A stretch of 35,286 nt of DNA from JAFARZ01 sp035651595 (GCA_035651595.1 DASRFJ010000082.1:1-35286); one strand, 5' to 3'; shown: positions 14,597-23,580, counted from the stretch's first letter. Numbers and translations: made by a program. The notes: generated by a model not told the origin, from the letters alone.

Positions 14597-15360
14597 CCGC
14601 GAACGGCACCGCGCTGCTCGAGGTCGGCGACCTGACCGTGCACCACGGCCAGCTCCGGGCGCTTGACCGGGTGAGCTTCCGCGTGCTGTCCGGCGAGGTC
14701 TACGCGCTGATCGGCGCCAACGGCGCCGGCAAGTCCACGTTGCTCCGCACGATCGCCGGGCTGCACCACCCGACCGAGGGCACGATCCGCTTCGACGGCA
14801 AGGACGTCACCAGGCTGCGGCCGGAACGCCGTGCCGCGTCCGGCATCGTGATGGTGCCCGAGGGACGCCGGCTGTTCCCGTCCCTCACGCTCGAGGAGAA
14901 CCTCCAGATCGGCGCCAGCTACGCGCGCAAGGGCGAATGGACGATCGAGCGCGTCTACGCGATGTTCCCCTGGATGCGGGACCGCCGCGGCCAGCGCACC
15001 GAGCAGATGTCCGGCGGCGAGCAGCAGTCGGTCGCGATCGGCCGCGCCCTGGTCGCCAACCCGCGCATCCTGCTGCTCGACGAGCTGTCGCTGGGCCTCG
15101 CGCCGGTGGTCGTCCAGCGCATCTACGCGATGCTGCCGCAGATCCTGGCGACCGGCCTCACCGTGGTACTAGTCGAGCAGGACGTGAGCCAGGCGCTCCA
15201 GGTCGCGTCCCACATCCACTGCCTGCTGGAGGGCCGCACCACGCTCCAGGGCACGCCCGCGGATGTGACGGCGGAGCAGGTCGAGGCCGCTTATTTCGGG
15301 CTGAGCAAGGCACAGGAGGCTTTATGGCCTGGGTCAGCGCCATCATCCAAGGCATCTTGA
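14593..15360 (+). CDS. LivF-type ABC importer ATP-binding protein
   Basis: A 255-residue ATPase with a complete motif set: Walker A GANGAGKST, Q-loop MVPEGRRLFP, signature MSGGEQQSVAIGRAL, Walker B ILLLDELSLGLAP and H-loop replaced by Gln in LVEQDV, as is usual for LivF. It pairs with the neighbouring LivG-type subunit, so at least one composite ATP site has a canonical signature. The GTG start overlaps the livG stop. The last 37 nt overlap the permease start downstream. Confidence 0.94.
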   Translation: MTANGTALLEVGDLTVHHGQLRALDRVSFRVLSGEVYALIGANGAGKSTLLRTIAGLHHPTEGTIRFDGKDVTRLRPERRAASGIVMVPEGRRLFPSLTLEENLQIGASYARKGEWTIERVYAMFPWMRDRRGQRTEQMSGGEQQSVAIGRALVANPRILLLDELSLGLAPVVVQRIYAMLPQILATGLTVVLVEQDVSQALQVASHIHCLLEGRTTLQGTPADVTAEQVEAAYFGLSKAQEALWPGSAPSSKAS

Positions 15361-16199
15361 TCGGCGGCCTGTACGCGCTGTTCGCGTGCGGGCTGTCGCT
15401 GATGTTCGGCGTGATGAAGGTCATCAACCTCGCGCACGGCGACCTCGCGGTGGTCGGCGGGTACATCGCGGTCGGCGTCATCGCCGTCACGCACCTGCCG
15501 GTGCTGCTGTCGTTCCTCATCGTCGTGCCGTTGATGGCGATCCTCGGGTACGTGCTCCAGCGGACGATACTTCAGGCCGCGCTGAACCGGAGCATCCTGA
15601 CCACGCTGCTGGTGACGTTCGGCCTGTCCGTGGTCATCGAGAACGGGCTGCTCCAGTTCATCAACGCGGGCAGCCACTCGCTCGGCGTGGGCAACTCGAT
15701 CATCACCGGCTCGTTCAAGATCAGCTCGCAACTCCAGATCGCCTACCTGCTGTTGCTCATCTTCGGCGTAGCCGTCGTCGTTCTGCTCGGCCTTCAGTAT
15801 TTCCTCAGCAGATCGAAGTACGGCCGGATGATCCGTGCGGTGGCCGATGACCGGGAAGCAGCCCAGTTGTCCGGCATCGATTACCGGCACGTGTTCGGCA
15901 TCGCGGCGGCGATCGCGTTCGGCACGGTGGCGCTGGGCGGCATCGCGTACGGCATGTACTCGCAGTTCTCCCCCACCACCGGAACCAACACGATCGTGCT
16001 GTACGCGTTCGCGGCGGTGGTCATCGGCGGGCTCGGCTCGCTGTGGGGCACGCTGCTCGGCGGCATCGTGCTCGGCGTCGCGCAGCAGATCGGCGCCCAG
16101 ATCAGCGCGTCTGACCAGCTGCTCGCCGGGTACATCGTTTTCCTCGCCGTCCTGGTGGTCCGGCCGCAAGGCCTGGTAGCGAGGGGAGCCAGAACGTGA
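15324..16199 (+). CDS. LivH-type ABC importer permease
   Basis: A 291-residue inner-membrane permease with about eight hydrophobic segments, beginning MAWVSAIIQGILIGGLYALFA. The family motif GVMKVINLAHGDL follows the first segment. RAVADDREAAQLSGID is the cytoplasmic coupling region. ATG 15324 has AGGAGG 5 bp upstream. It overlaps livF by 37 nt in another frame. Confidence 0.94.
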   Translation: MAWVSAIIQGILIGGLYALFACGLSLMFGVMKVINLAHGDLAVVGGYIAVGVIAVTHLPVLLSFLIVVPLMAILGYVLQRTILQAALNRSILTTLLVTFGLSVVIENGLLQFINAGSHSLGVGNSIITGSFKISSQLQIAYLLLLIFGVAVVVLLGLQYFLSRSKYGRMIRAVADDREAAQLSGIDYRHVFGIAAAIAFGTVALGGIAYGMYSQFSPTTGTNTIVLYAFAAVVIGGLGSLWGTLLGGIVLGVAQQIGAQISASDQLLAGYIVFLAVLVVRPQGLVARGART

Positions 16200-16271
16200 G
16201 CGAAGCCAGGGGCGCGGCGTTGCCTGGACTGACGAGTGAGGAGCGCAGCGACGAACGAGGAGGGAAAGGCA

Positions 16272-17336
16272 ATGCCTCGAGGCGCCCCGCCCGCGAGCGA
16301 ACTAAATTACAAGGTCACGCGGTCGCGGCGGAACGTCGCGTGGACCGGGGGCGGCGCGCTGGTCGTGGTCGCGATCTTCGCGGTGTTCCCGTACCAGTTC
16401 AACTCGGGCACCCTCAACCTGATGGTGCAGGGCTTCATCGTGCTCACGCTGGCGAGCATGTGGAACCTGCTGGCCGGCTACGCGGGCCTTGTGTCGGTGG
16501 GGCAGCAGGCGTTCGTCGGGCTCGGCGCGTACGCCGTGCTGTTCCTGAACATCCACAGCCTGTCGATGTTCACCGCGCTGCCGCTCGCGGCGATCTTCTG
16601 CGGGGTCGCCGCGGTGCCGCTGTGGTGGCTGGTGTCGCGGCTGCGCAGCGGGTACTTCGCGATCGCGACCTGGGTGCTCGCGACCACCGTGATGCTGGTG
16701 ATCGAGAAGTTCCCGTCGCTGGGCAGCGGGACCGGCATGTCGCTGCCGAACACGCCGAACCTCGGCTCGGCAGTCCTCGAGGCGGACACCTACTGGATCG
16801 GGCTCGCGGTGACCGTGCTCGCGCTGGCCACCGTGTACCTGCTGCTGCGCGGGCGGCTCGGGCTGGTGCTGACCGCGATCAGGGACGACGAGGTGGCGGC
16901 GCGGTCGTCGGGGGTCCGGGTCGGATCCGCCCGGATGCTGGTGTTCGTCATCGCCGGGATCGGGTGCGGCGCGGCCGGCGCGCTGCTCGCGGTCAGCCAG
17001 CTGATCGTGCAGCCGAGCGCCGTGTTCAACGTGCAGTGGACCGCGGAGATGGCGTTCGCCGTCGTGATCGGCGGGATCGGCACGATCGAGGGGCCGATTC
17101 TAGGCACCGCCGTGTACCTGGTGCTTCAGCAGACGCTGTCCTCGTACAACGCGTGGTACTTGATCATCCTCGGGCTCGTCGCGATCGCGGTCGTGCTGGT
17201 CGCCCGCCGCGGGTTGTGGGGGCTCGCGGACGACTACCTGCACGTGCGGCTGTTCCCGGTCGGCTACTGGCTTTGGACGCCAGAGGCACTGGAGTCGCGC
17301 CGGGGACGGGTGAGGCTGCTGTCCCGGGCACAATAA
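16272..17336 (+). CDS. LivM-type ABC importer permease
   Basis: A 354-residue permease with about nine hydrophobic segments. It has the family motif GYAGLVSVGQQAFVGLGAYA, the coupling loop TAIRDDEVAARSSGV and the conserved stretch VVIGGIGTIEGPILG. ATG 16272 is preferred over GTG 16236 because AGGAGG lies 8 bp upstream. The 72 bp between livH and this start carry the purine-rich sequence GTGAGGAGCGCAGCGACGAA, which looks repetitive. The protein has a longer hydrophilic C-terminal tail (from about residue 310) than typical LivM. It is the last transport subunit of the operon. Confidence 0.93.
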   Translation: MPRGAPPASELNYKVTRSRRNVAWTGGGALVVVAIFAVFPYQFNSGTLNLMVQGFIVLTLASMWNLLAGYAGLVSVGQQAFVGLGAYAVLFLNIHSLSMFTALPLAAIFCGVAAVPLWWLVSRLRSGYFAIATWVLATTVMLVIEKFPSLGSGTGMSLPNTPNLGSAVLEADTYWIGLAVTVLALATVYLLLRGRLGLVLTAIRDDEVAARSSGVRVGSARMLVFVIAGIGCGAAGALLAVSQLIVQPSAVFNVQWTAEMAFAVVIGGIGTIEGPILGTAVYLVLQQTLSSYNAWYLIILGLVAIAVVLVARRGLWGLADDYLHVRLFPVGYWLWTPEALESRRGRVRLLSRAQ

Positions 17337-17340
17337 GGGC

Positions 17341-18864
17341 ATGCTGCTCGCCTCGCTCGTTTCCGTGTCTGCCCAGGTCGCTGGGACCAGCGGCAGGCTG
17401 GCCAAGATCGACGTGCTGGCGCAGGCCCTGCGGACGGCGGGGCCGCTGGAGGTCCCGATCGCCGTCGCCTACCTGTCCGGCGAGCTGCCGCAGCGGCAGA
17501 TCGGCGTGGGCTGGGCGACGCTGCGTGGCGGGTTCCCTGCGGCTCCGGCCCCTTCGCTGAGCCTGAGCGAGGTGGACACCGCGCTGTCCGCGATCGGCGC
17601 GGTCGCCGGCAAGGGTTCGGCGCTCGCCCGAAAGGAACTGGTTGCTGCCCTGTTCACGCAGGTGACGGCCGCGGAGCAGGAGTTCCTTGTCCGGCTCATC
17701 TCCGGGGAGCTTCGGCAGGGCGCGCTGGAGGGCGTGATGACCGACGCGGTGGCCCGCGCCGCATCGGTGCCGTTGGCGGCGGTTCGGCGGGCCTCCATGC
17801 TGCGCGGCTCGCTGGGTCCGGTGGCCGCCGCGGCGCTGGCCGGCGGGGCCGACGCGCTGGCCGCGTTCGGCCTGGAGGTGGGGCAGCCGGTCCGGCCGAT
17901 GCTCGCCGCCAGCGCGCCTTCGGTGGCGGACGCGTTCGCGAAGGTCGCCGCTGGCGAGGCCGCGGTGGAGTGGAAGCTCGACGGGATCCGGATCCAGGCG
18001 CACCTGCTCGACGGCGAGGTGCGGCTGTTCACCAGGACGCTCGACGACATCACCGGGCGGCTGCCCGAGGTGGTGGCCGCGGTGGGGAAGCTGCCGGTGA
18101 GCACCGTGGTGCTGGACGGGGAGCTGATCGCCCTGCGGCCCGACGGGCGGCCGATGGCGTTCCAGGACACCGCGTCGCGGGCCGCCAGCGAGGGTGTGCA
18201 AGCGGGGGCGGTGGTCCCGCTGACCGCGTTCTTCTTCGACGTGCTGCACTTGGACGGCACAGATCTGATCGACCTGCCGTATTCGGCCAGGCATGCCGAG
18301 CTGGCGCGGGTGGTGCCCGAGGAGATGCTGACGCCGCGTTCGGTCACCGCGGACGTGGCTGTCGCGGAGGAGTTCTTCGCCGGCACGGTCGCGCGCGGGC
18401 ACGAGGGCGTGGTGGTCAAGTCGCTGAACGCGCCGTACGCGGCCGGCCGGCGCGGCGCCGGCTGGATAAAGGTCAAGCCGCGGCACACCCTCGACCTGGT
18501 CGTGCTCGCTGTCGAGTGGGGACACGGCCGCCGCCGCGGCTGGCTGTCTAACCTGCACCTCGGCGCGCGGGACCCGGCCACGGGCGGTTTCGTCATGCTG
18601 GGCAAGACGTTCAAGGGCCTGACCGACGAACTGCTCACCTGGCAGACGGCGCGGTTGCTGGAGCTGGAGACCCGGCGGGACAGCTACACCGTGTACGTGC
18701 GGCCGGAACTGGTCGTGGAGATCGCGTTCGACGGCGTGCAGCGGAGCCCGCGGTACCCGGGCGGCCTGGCGCTGCGGTTCGCCCGCGTCCTGCGCTATCG
18801 CGACGACAAACCCGCCTCGGAGGCGGACACCATCGAAACCGTCCGCGCCCTGAGCCCCGAGTGA
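17341..18864 (+). CDS. ligB: ATP-dependent DNA ligase, LigB type
   Basis: A 507-residue single-subunit ligase. The N-terminal DNA-binding domain (about 1-190, with RLISGELRQGALEGVM) precedes the adenylation domain. The nucleotidyl-accepting Lys is Lys212 in EWKLDGIRIQAH. Motif III is FFFDVLHLDG, motif IV EGVVVKSL (about 354) and motif V GWIKVKP (about 375). An OB-fold follows, with ELVVEIAFDGVQRSPRYPGG and a C-terminal RFARVLRYRDDKPASEADT. Mycobacterial LigB has the same size and order. These enzymes seal nicks using ATP and are normally dispensable beside NAD-dependent LigA. It begins 4 bp after the livM stop with AAGGG upstream, so it appears to be transcribed with the importer, an unexpected pairing. 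Confidence 0.95.
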   Translation: MLLASLVSVSAQVAGTSGRLAKIDVLAQALRTAGPLEVPIAVAYLSGELPQRQIGVGWATLRGGFPAAPAPSLSLSEVDTALSAIGAVAGKGSALARKELVAALFTQVTAAEQEFLVRLISGELRQGALEGVMTDAVARAASVPLAAVRRASMLRGSLGPVAAAALAGGADALAAFGLEVGQPVRPMLAASAPSVADAFAKVAAGEAAVEWKLDGIRIQAHLLDGEVRLFTRTLDDITGRLPEVVAAVGKLPVSTVVLDGELIALRPDGRPMAFQDTASRAASEGVQAGAVVPLTAFFFDVLHLDGTDLIDLPYSARHAELARVVPEEMLTPRSVTADVAVAEEFFAGTVARGHEGVVVKSLNAPYAAGRRGAGWIKVKPRHTLDLVVLAVEWGHGRRRGWLSNLHLGARDPATGGFVMLGKTFKGLTDELLTWQTARLLELETRRDSYTVYVRPELVVEIAFDGVQRSPRYPGGLALRFARVLRYRDDKPASEADTIETVRALSPE

Positions 18865-18927
18865 GGCCCGTCCGCGCAGTGCACCGGCGGCTGGCGGGAC
18901 ACGAGCACACCAGGCGGATCCGTCAGC

Positions 18928-19009
18928 AACGTGGACGATTTCCCCTTCGTGGAGGATCGACCCCCGTGCGCGAGGGCCGCGTTACCACGAAGGGAAAGAA
19001 CACCACGTT
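18928..19009 (-). repeat. Family A structured intergenic element, copy 2
   Basis: Outer stem AACGTGG/CCACGTT (18928-18934 with 19003-19009). The middle stem TTTCCC-C-TTCGTGG pairs with CCACGAAGGGAAA (18985-18997) with one bulged C. The inner hairpin pairs CCCCC (18961-18965) with GAGGG (18972-18976), with one C-A pair that is G-U on the minus strand. The seventh outer pair is G-C here but T-A in copy 1, a compensatory change. Confidence 0.75.
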
Positions 19010-19106
19010 ACTGGGGCCTGGCGCGCCTATCGAGGCCGACCGCTGACCCGCCGGGCGGCCAGCGAACCCGGCCAGCCCCGGAATAAGCCGACGAGGCCAA
19101 GATCCC

Positions 19107-19163
19107 GGGGGTAAGTGCCCGCAATAGTCTAGGCCGCCTGGCGGCACGCCCGAAATGAGGGCA
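19107..19163 (+). repeat. Dispersed intergenic repeat, family B, copy 2
   Basis: It carries GGGGGTAAGTGCCCGCAATA on the left and CGCCCGAAATGAGGGCA on the right with the same 52-bp spacing as copy 1. Unlike copy 1, it lacks the inverted half-copy that makes the long hairpin. It lies in the ligB-ffh gap. Confidence 0.7.
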
Positions 19164-19228
19164 ATGTCCGGCTTCTCGGCTTGCGGTCCGGCCGCCCGCG
19201 CGGCGCGTATCGCAAGCCGTGGCAAGGG

Positions 19229-20872
19229 CTACTTTTTCTTGGGTTTGGCGCGGAACGCGGCCGGGACGTTGCCGGGGGGATTCTTGGGGAGCTTGGCAAG
19301 CTCTTCGGACAGGTCGAAGCCGTCCGGGAGGTTGCCGAGGCCGGGCAGACCGCCTAGCCCAGCCGGACCGCCGCCGCCTGGCAGGGCCGCCTGCCCGGGG
19401 GCGCCAGCGGCGGGAGCGCCACCAGCGGGGGCGCCAGCGGCGGGAGCGGGACGCGCGCCGCCGCGGGACGAAGACGTGGCGCGGCCGCCGCCCTTCTTGC
19501 CTTTCTTGCGGGCGGACTTCGCGGCCCGTCGCGCCGCGCCGCCCGGCAGTCCGGGCATCCCCGGAATCCCGCCGCTGAACATCGCCTTCATCTGCTTCTG
19601 GCCCTCGAAGAAGTTCTTGACCAGCTGCGACACCTCGCCGACTTGCACGCCGGAACCGTTCGCGATACGCAGCCGCCGGGACCCGTTGATGATCTTGGGG
19701 TTGCGCCGCTCGTCGGGCGTCATCGACCGGACGATCGCCTCGGCCCGGTCCAGGTCCTTGTCGTTGACCTGGTTGAGCAGGTCCCGGTTCTTCGCCGCGC
19801 CGGGCAGCATGCCAAGCAGGTTGCCGATCGGCCCGAGCTTGCGCACCATCGCCAGCTGCTCGACGAAGTCCTCGAGCGTGAACCCCTCCCCGGACGCCAG
19901 GCGCCCGGCCAGCGTCGCGGTCTGCTCGGCGTCGAACGCCTTCTCCGCCTGCTCGATCAGCGTGAGCACGTCACCGAGGTCGAGGATGCGGGACGCCATC
20001 CGGTCCGGATGGAACAGATCGAAGTCCTCGAGCTTCTCCCCCGAGGACGCGAACATGATCGGCCGGCCGGTCAGCGTCGCGATCGACAGCGCCGCGCCAC
20101 CGCGGGCGTCGCCGTCCAGCTTGGTGAGCACCACGCCGTCGTAGCCGACGCCGTCGAGGAACGCCTGCGCGGTCGCGACCGCGTCCTGGCCGATCATCGC
20201 GTCAACCACGAACAGGATCTCGTCCGGCTGGACCGCGTCCCTGATCGCCGCGGCCTGGGCCATCATCTCCGCGTCCACGCCGAGACGGCCGGCCGTGTCG
20301 ATGATCACCATGTTGTGCTGGCGGCGCCGCGCTTCCTCGATCGAGTCCCGCGCCACCGAGACCGGATCGCCGACGCCGTTCCCGCGCGACGGCGCGTACA
20401 CCGGCACGCCCACCCGGCCGCCGAGCACCTCGAGCTGCTCCACCGCGTTCGGCCGCTGGAGGTCGGCGGCGACGAGCATCGGGGTGTTCCCCTGCTCCTT
20501 CAGCCACAGCGCGAGCTTGCCGGCCAGCGTCGTCTTACCGGACCCCTGGAGGCCGGCCAGCAGGACGACGGTCGGCGGGATCTTGGCGAACCGCAGCCGC
20601 CGCTCCTCACCGCCGAGGATGCCGATGAGCTCCTCGTGGACGATCTTGATGACCTGCTGCGCCGGGTTCAGCGCGCCGGAGACCTCCTCGCCGCTCGCCC
20701 GCTCCTTGACCCGCGCGATGAACTGGCGCACCACGGGCAGCGCGACGTCCGCCTCGAGCAGCGCGATGCGGATCTCCCGCGTGGTCGCGTCGATGTCGGC
20801 CGGGGACAGCCGCCCGCGACCGCGCAGCGACGAGAAGACCTGCGTCAGCCGGTCAGAAAGGGACTCAAACAC
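19229..20872 (-). CDS. ffh: Signal recognition particle GTPase Ffh
   Basis: A 547-residue SRP54-type protein that binds signal sequences of nascent membrane proteins and delivers ribosomes to FtsY. The N domain begins MFESLSDRLTQVFSSLRGRG. The GTPase motifs are GLQGSGKTT (about 107), DTAGRLG and TKLDGDARGG. The Met-rich M domain follows, with GMLPG, RRLRIANGSG and the signal-binding/RNA-binding helices. After about residue 450 comes a basic KKGKKGGG stretch and an Ala/Gly/Pro-rich tail. The tail ends PDGFDLSEELAKLPKNP and KPKKK and is longer than in most families. The start is GTG 20872. Confidence 0.96.
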   Translation of the reverse strand: MFESLSDRLTQVFSSLRGRGRLSPADIDATTREIRIALLEADVALPVVRQFIARVKERASGEEVSGALNPAQQVIKIVHEELIGILGGEERRLRFAKIPPTVVLLAGLQGSGKTTLAGKLALWLKEQGNTPMLVAADLQRPNAVEQLEVLGGRVGVPVYAPSRGNGVGDPVSVARDSIEEARRRQHNMVIIDTAGRLGVDAEMMAQAAAIRDAVQPDEILFVVDAMIGQDAVATAQAFLDGVGYDGVVLTKLDGDARGGAALSIATLTGRPIMFASSGEKLEDFDLFHPDRMASRILDLGDVLTLIEQAEKAFDAEQTATLAGRLASGEGFTLEDFVEQLAMVRKLGPIGNLLGMLPGAAKNRDLLNQVNDKDLDRAEAIVRSMTPDERRNPKIINGSRRLRIANGSGVQVGEVSQLVKNFFEGQKQMKAMFSGGIPGMPGLPGGAARRAAKSARKKGKKGGGRATSSSRGGARPAPAAGAPAGGAPAAGAPGQAALPGGGGPAGLGGLPGLGNLPDGFDLSEELAKLPKNPPGNVPAAFRAKPKKK

Positions 20873-20882
20873 AAAACCCAGG

Positions 20883-23132
20883 CTACCGAACGACAGGTGG
20901 TTCCTGTGTCCCCAGCGCGGTCAGGACAGCGGAAACGATGTCTCGCCTGGCCTCGGAGTCGATCAGTGGCTTCCCGTCCGGGCCGGTCACGTAGAACACG
21001 TCGACCACTTCGGCGCCGAGTGTTTCCACCCGCGCGGCGCGCACGTCCAGGCCGCAATCGCCCAGCGCGCGGCCGACCCGCCACAGCAGCCCTGGCGCAT
21101 CGTGCGCGCGCACCTCCACCACGGTCGCGGTGTCCGAAGCATCGTCGATCAGCGACACCTTGGGCTGGGGAACGGTCACGATGCGCGGCGCGGCGGCCCT
21201 TGCCCGCCGGTCCAGCCGGCCTGCCACGTCCAGCCGGCCGTCCAGCATCCGGCGCAGGTCCGCGGCCAGCAGCGTCTGATCCGGCAGTTCGCCGAACTCC
21301 GGTGCCACATCGAACACGCTTACCGCCATCGTTTCGGCCGACGTAGCGTTCGCGCTCCGCACCGCCAGCCGGTGCGAGGCCAGCACGCCCGCTACCCGCC
21401 ACAGCAGGCCGGGCCGGTCCGGCGCGACCACGGTCACCTCGGCACCCCTGATCAGAACCTGCGGGGCGCCGGCCTCCGTCAGTGCCAGCTGATCCGCCCG
21501 CAGCGGGGCGGGACCAGGCGGCGGCTCCCCGGCCAGCACCGAGCCGACCCGGCGGACCAGGTCGGCGACGAGCGTCGCCTTCCAGTCGTTCCACGCGGCC
21601 GAGCCGGTCGCCAGCCCGTCCGCGATCGCCAGCGCGTGCAGCAGGTCGAGCAGCGCCCTGCTGCCCACCGCCTCGGCCACCTGACGGACCGTGGCGGGGT
21701 CGTCCAGGTCGCGCTGGGTGGCCGCCACCGGCAGCAGCAGGTGATGCCGGACCGCGGCCGCCACCAGGTCCGTGTCCGCCTCCGCCAGCCCGAGCCGGCG
21801 GCACACGTCGCGCGCCACGACCTCGCCGGACACGCTGTGGTCGCCCGGCCACCCCTTGCCGATGTCATGTAGCAGCGCGGCGACCAGCAGCAGGTCAGGC
21901 CTGGTCACCTCCCTGGCCAGCGCGGCCGCGTGGGCGGCCGTCTCCACCAGGTGCCGGTCCACGGTGAAGCGGTGCAGCGGGTTGCGCTGCGGCCGGTTGC
22001 GGACCCGCTCCCAGTCCGGGATCAGCGCGGTGATCAGTCCCTCCTGGTCCAGCGCCTCCCACACGCTCACCGCCGCGTGACCGGCGCCGAGCAGCGCGAA
22101 CAGCGCGGCCCTGGCGTCGGCCGGCCACGGCACGGGCAGCGGCGGGCAGTCCGCCAGCCGGGCCAGCGTGCGCGGCGCCAGCGGCAGCCCCGCCTGGGCG
22201 GCCGCGGCCGCGGCGCGCAGCACCAGCACCGGGTCCGCGGCGGGATCCGCGGCCCGCGCCAGCGTCACCTCCCCGTCGTGCTCGACCACCCCGTCGGCCA
22301 GCGGCATCCGGACCCGGGGCCGTCCGCTCCGCCGGCGGGCCCCCCGCGAGCCCGCGGCCCTGACCGCCTGACGGAACGTGTGGTCGACCGCGTACGAGAT
22401 CGTGCGAGCGGCGCCAGCCAGCATTCGCAGCAGGACGTCCCCGTCGAGCAGGCCGAGCGTCCGCGCCACCTCGTCCTGCTCCTCGAGCACCAGCCGGTCG
22501 AGCCGGCGCCCGGTGATCTCGTGCAGCGCGTGGCGCGCGTCGATGACCTGCTCGTAGGCGGCCCTGACTTTCGGCCCGGGGGCGGGGGCGACCCACGCGG
22601 CGGCGACCGCCTGGATCGCGTGCACGTCCCGCAGCCCGCCCCTGGCGTCCTTCAGGTCGGGCTCCAGCAGGAAGGCTAGCTCGCCGCTCGTCGCGGCGCG
22701 TTCCTCGCAGGCATCCTGAAGCTCGCCGAGCCGGGTCGGCGCCGCCTCTCGCCAGTCGGTCAGCGCACCGGCCCGAAGGCTTTCCGTCAGATCCGGGTTC
22801 CCCGCCACGTGCCGGGCGCTGAGCAGGCCGAGCGCGACCTTCAGGTCGCCACGCGCCACCCGCCGCGCCTGCGGCACGGTGCGCACCGCGTGATCGAGTT
22901 CGGCGCCGGAATCCCAGACCGGGTACCAGATCCGGTCGGCGATCTCCGCGATGCCGTCGCGCCCGTCGTGCAGCAGCAGCACGTCCAGGTCGCTGCGCGG
23001 CAGCAGCTCTTTGCGGCCGTAACCGCCAACCGCGACGAGAGCCACGCCAGGCTCGGCACCGAGCAATCCGGCCAGCCACTTGTCGTTCTGCAATGACCGG
23101 TTTGTACGGTCCGCACCGAAGGAGACGGTCAC
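20883..23132 (-). CDS. glnD: PII uridylyl/adenylyl-transferase GlnD
   Basis: A 749-residue bifunctional nucleotidyltransferase that modifies and demodifies the PII protein in response to glutamine; in actinobacteria the modification is adenylylation. The nucleotidyltransferase motif is GGYGRKELLPRSDLDVLLL, with metal ligands Asp48 and Asp50. A central domain has EPDLKDARGGLRDVHAI. The HD hydrolase motif LLHDIGKG lies near residue 420. Two C-terminal ACT domains (about 560-640 and 680-749) sense glutamine (VTVVAPDRPGLLWRV and VEVRAHDAPGLLWRV). Start GTG 23132 is 4 bp after the glnB stop, and the gene ends 10 bp before ffh. Confidence 0.95.
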   Translation of the reverse strand: MTVSFGADRTNRSLQNDKWLAGLLGAEPGVALVAVGGYGRKELLPRSDLDVLLLHDGRDGIAEIADRIWYPVWDSGAELDHAVRTVPQARRVARGDLKVALGLLSARHVAGNPDLTESLRAGALTDWREAAPTRLGELQDACEERAATSGELAFLLEPDLKDARGGLRDVHAIQAVAAAWVAPAPGPKVRAAYEQVIDARHALHEITGRRLDRLVLEEQDEVARTLGLLDGDVLLRMLAGAARTISYAVDHTFRQAVRAAGSRGARRRSGRPRVRMPLADGVVEHDGEVTLARAADPAADPVLVLRAAAAAAQAGLPLAPRTLARLADCPPLPVPWPADARAALFALLGAGHAAVSVWEALDQEGLITALIPDWERVRNRPQRNPLHRFTVDRHLVETAAHAAALAREVTRPDLLLVAALLHDIGKGWPGDHSVSGEVVARDVCRRLGLAEADTDLVAAAVRHHLLLPVAATQRDLDDPATVRQVAEAVGSRALLDLLHALAIADGLATGSAAWNDWKATLVADLVRRVGSVLAGEPPPGPAPLRADQLALTEAGAPQVLIRGAEVTVVAPDRPGLLWRVAGVLASHRLAVRSANATSAETMAVSVFDVAPEFGELPDQTLLAADLRRMLDGRLDVAGRLDRRARAAAPRIVTVPQPKVSLIDDASDTATVVEVRAHDAPGLLWRVGRALGDCGLDVRAARVETLGAEVVDVFYVTGPDGKPLIDSEARRDIVSAVLTALGTQEPPVVR

Positions 23133-23136
23133 CGGC

Positions 23137-23475
23137 TCACACGGCGTCGGGGCCGCGCTCCCCGGTGCGGACCCGTACCACGGTCTCCACCGGCACCGAC
23201 CAGACCTTGCCGTCGCCGATGCGGCCGCTCTGCGCGGCCTTCACCACGACGCCGATCAGGTCTTCGGCGTCCTCGTCGTCACAGAGGACCTCGACGCGCA
23301 CCTTCGGCACGAGATCGACCTGGTACTCGGCGCCGCGGTACACCTCGGTGTGGCCGCGCTGCCTGCCGTACCCGCTCGCCTCCGTGACGGTCATGCCGTG
23401 CACGCCGAACGCCTGAAGCGCGGCCTTGACGTCGTTGAGCTTGAAGGGCTTGATGACCGCCGTGATAAGCCTCAT
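23137..23475 (-). CDS. glnB: Nitrogen regulatory protein PII
   Basis: A 112-residue PII signalling protein. It has MRLITAVIKPFKLNDVKAAL, the T-loop with Tyr46 and the modifiable Tyr51 in YRGAEYQVDLVPK, the B-loop region and GDGKVWSVPVETVVRVRTGE at the C terminus. PII reports 2-oxoglutarate, ATP/ADP and nitrogen status. It is followed immediately by its modifying enzyme GlnD. In many actinomycetes an amtB ammonium transporter gene precedes it; here the upstream neighbour is ftsY, 105 bp away, and amtB is absent from the window. Confidence 0.96.
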   Translation of the reverse strand: MRLITAVIKPFKLNDVKAALQAFGVHGMTVTEASGYGRQRGHTEVYRGAEYQVDLVPKVRVEVLCDDEDAEDLIGVVVKAAQSGRIGDGKVWSVPVETVVRVRTGERGPDAV

Positions 23476-23580
23476 GTCGCCTAGCGTGCGTTGTTGTCGT
23501 TACGCCCGGCGCCTCGCGACGTTACGGGCGCGTTAACCCCTCCTCGCCCTAGGGGGACGACCCCCCTTCAACCCCCCGTT

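Larger units (their letters stand above)
18865..19228. other. Convergent intergenic region, ligB versus ffh
   Basis: These 364 bp lie between two converging genes and should contain their terminators. They hold a family A element (18928-19009) and, 97 bp later, a family B element (19107-19163). No credible gene is visible. Short frames across the region are readings of the repeats. Confidence 0.55.

Noticed and set aside
14937..15323. N-terminal extension of the LivH permease
   Set aside because: It is livF in another frame; the AGGAGG before ATG 15324 marks the true start.
16196..17560. 454-codon plus-strand frame over livM and ligB
   Set aside because: Arg/Ala-rich shadow; livM has clear membrane segments and family motifs in its own frame.
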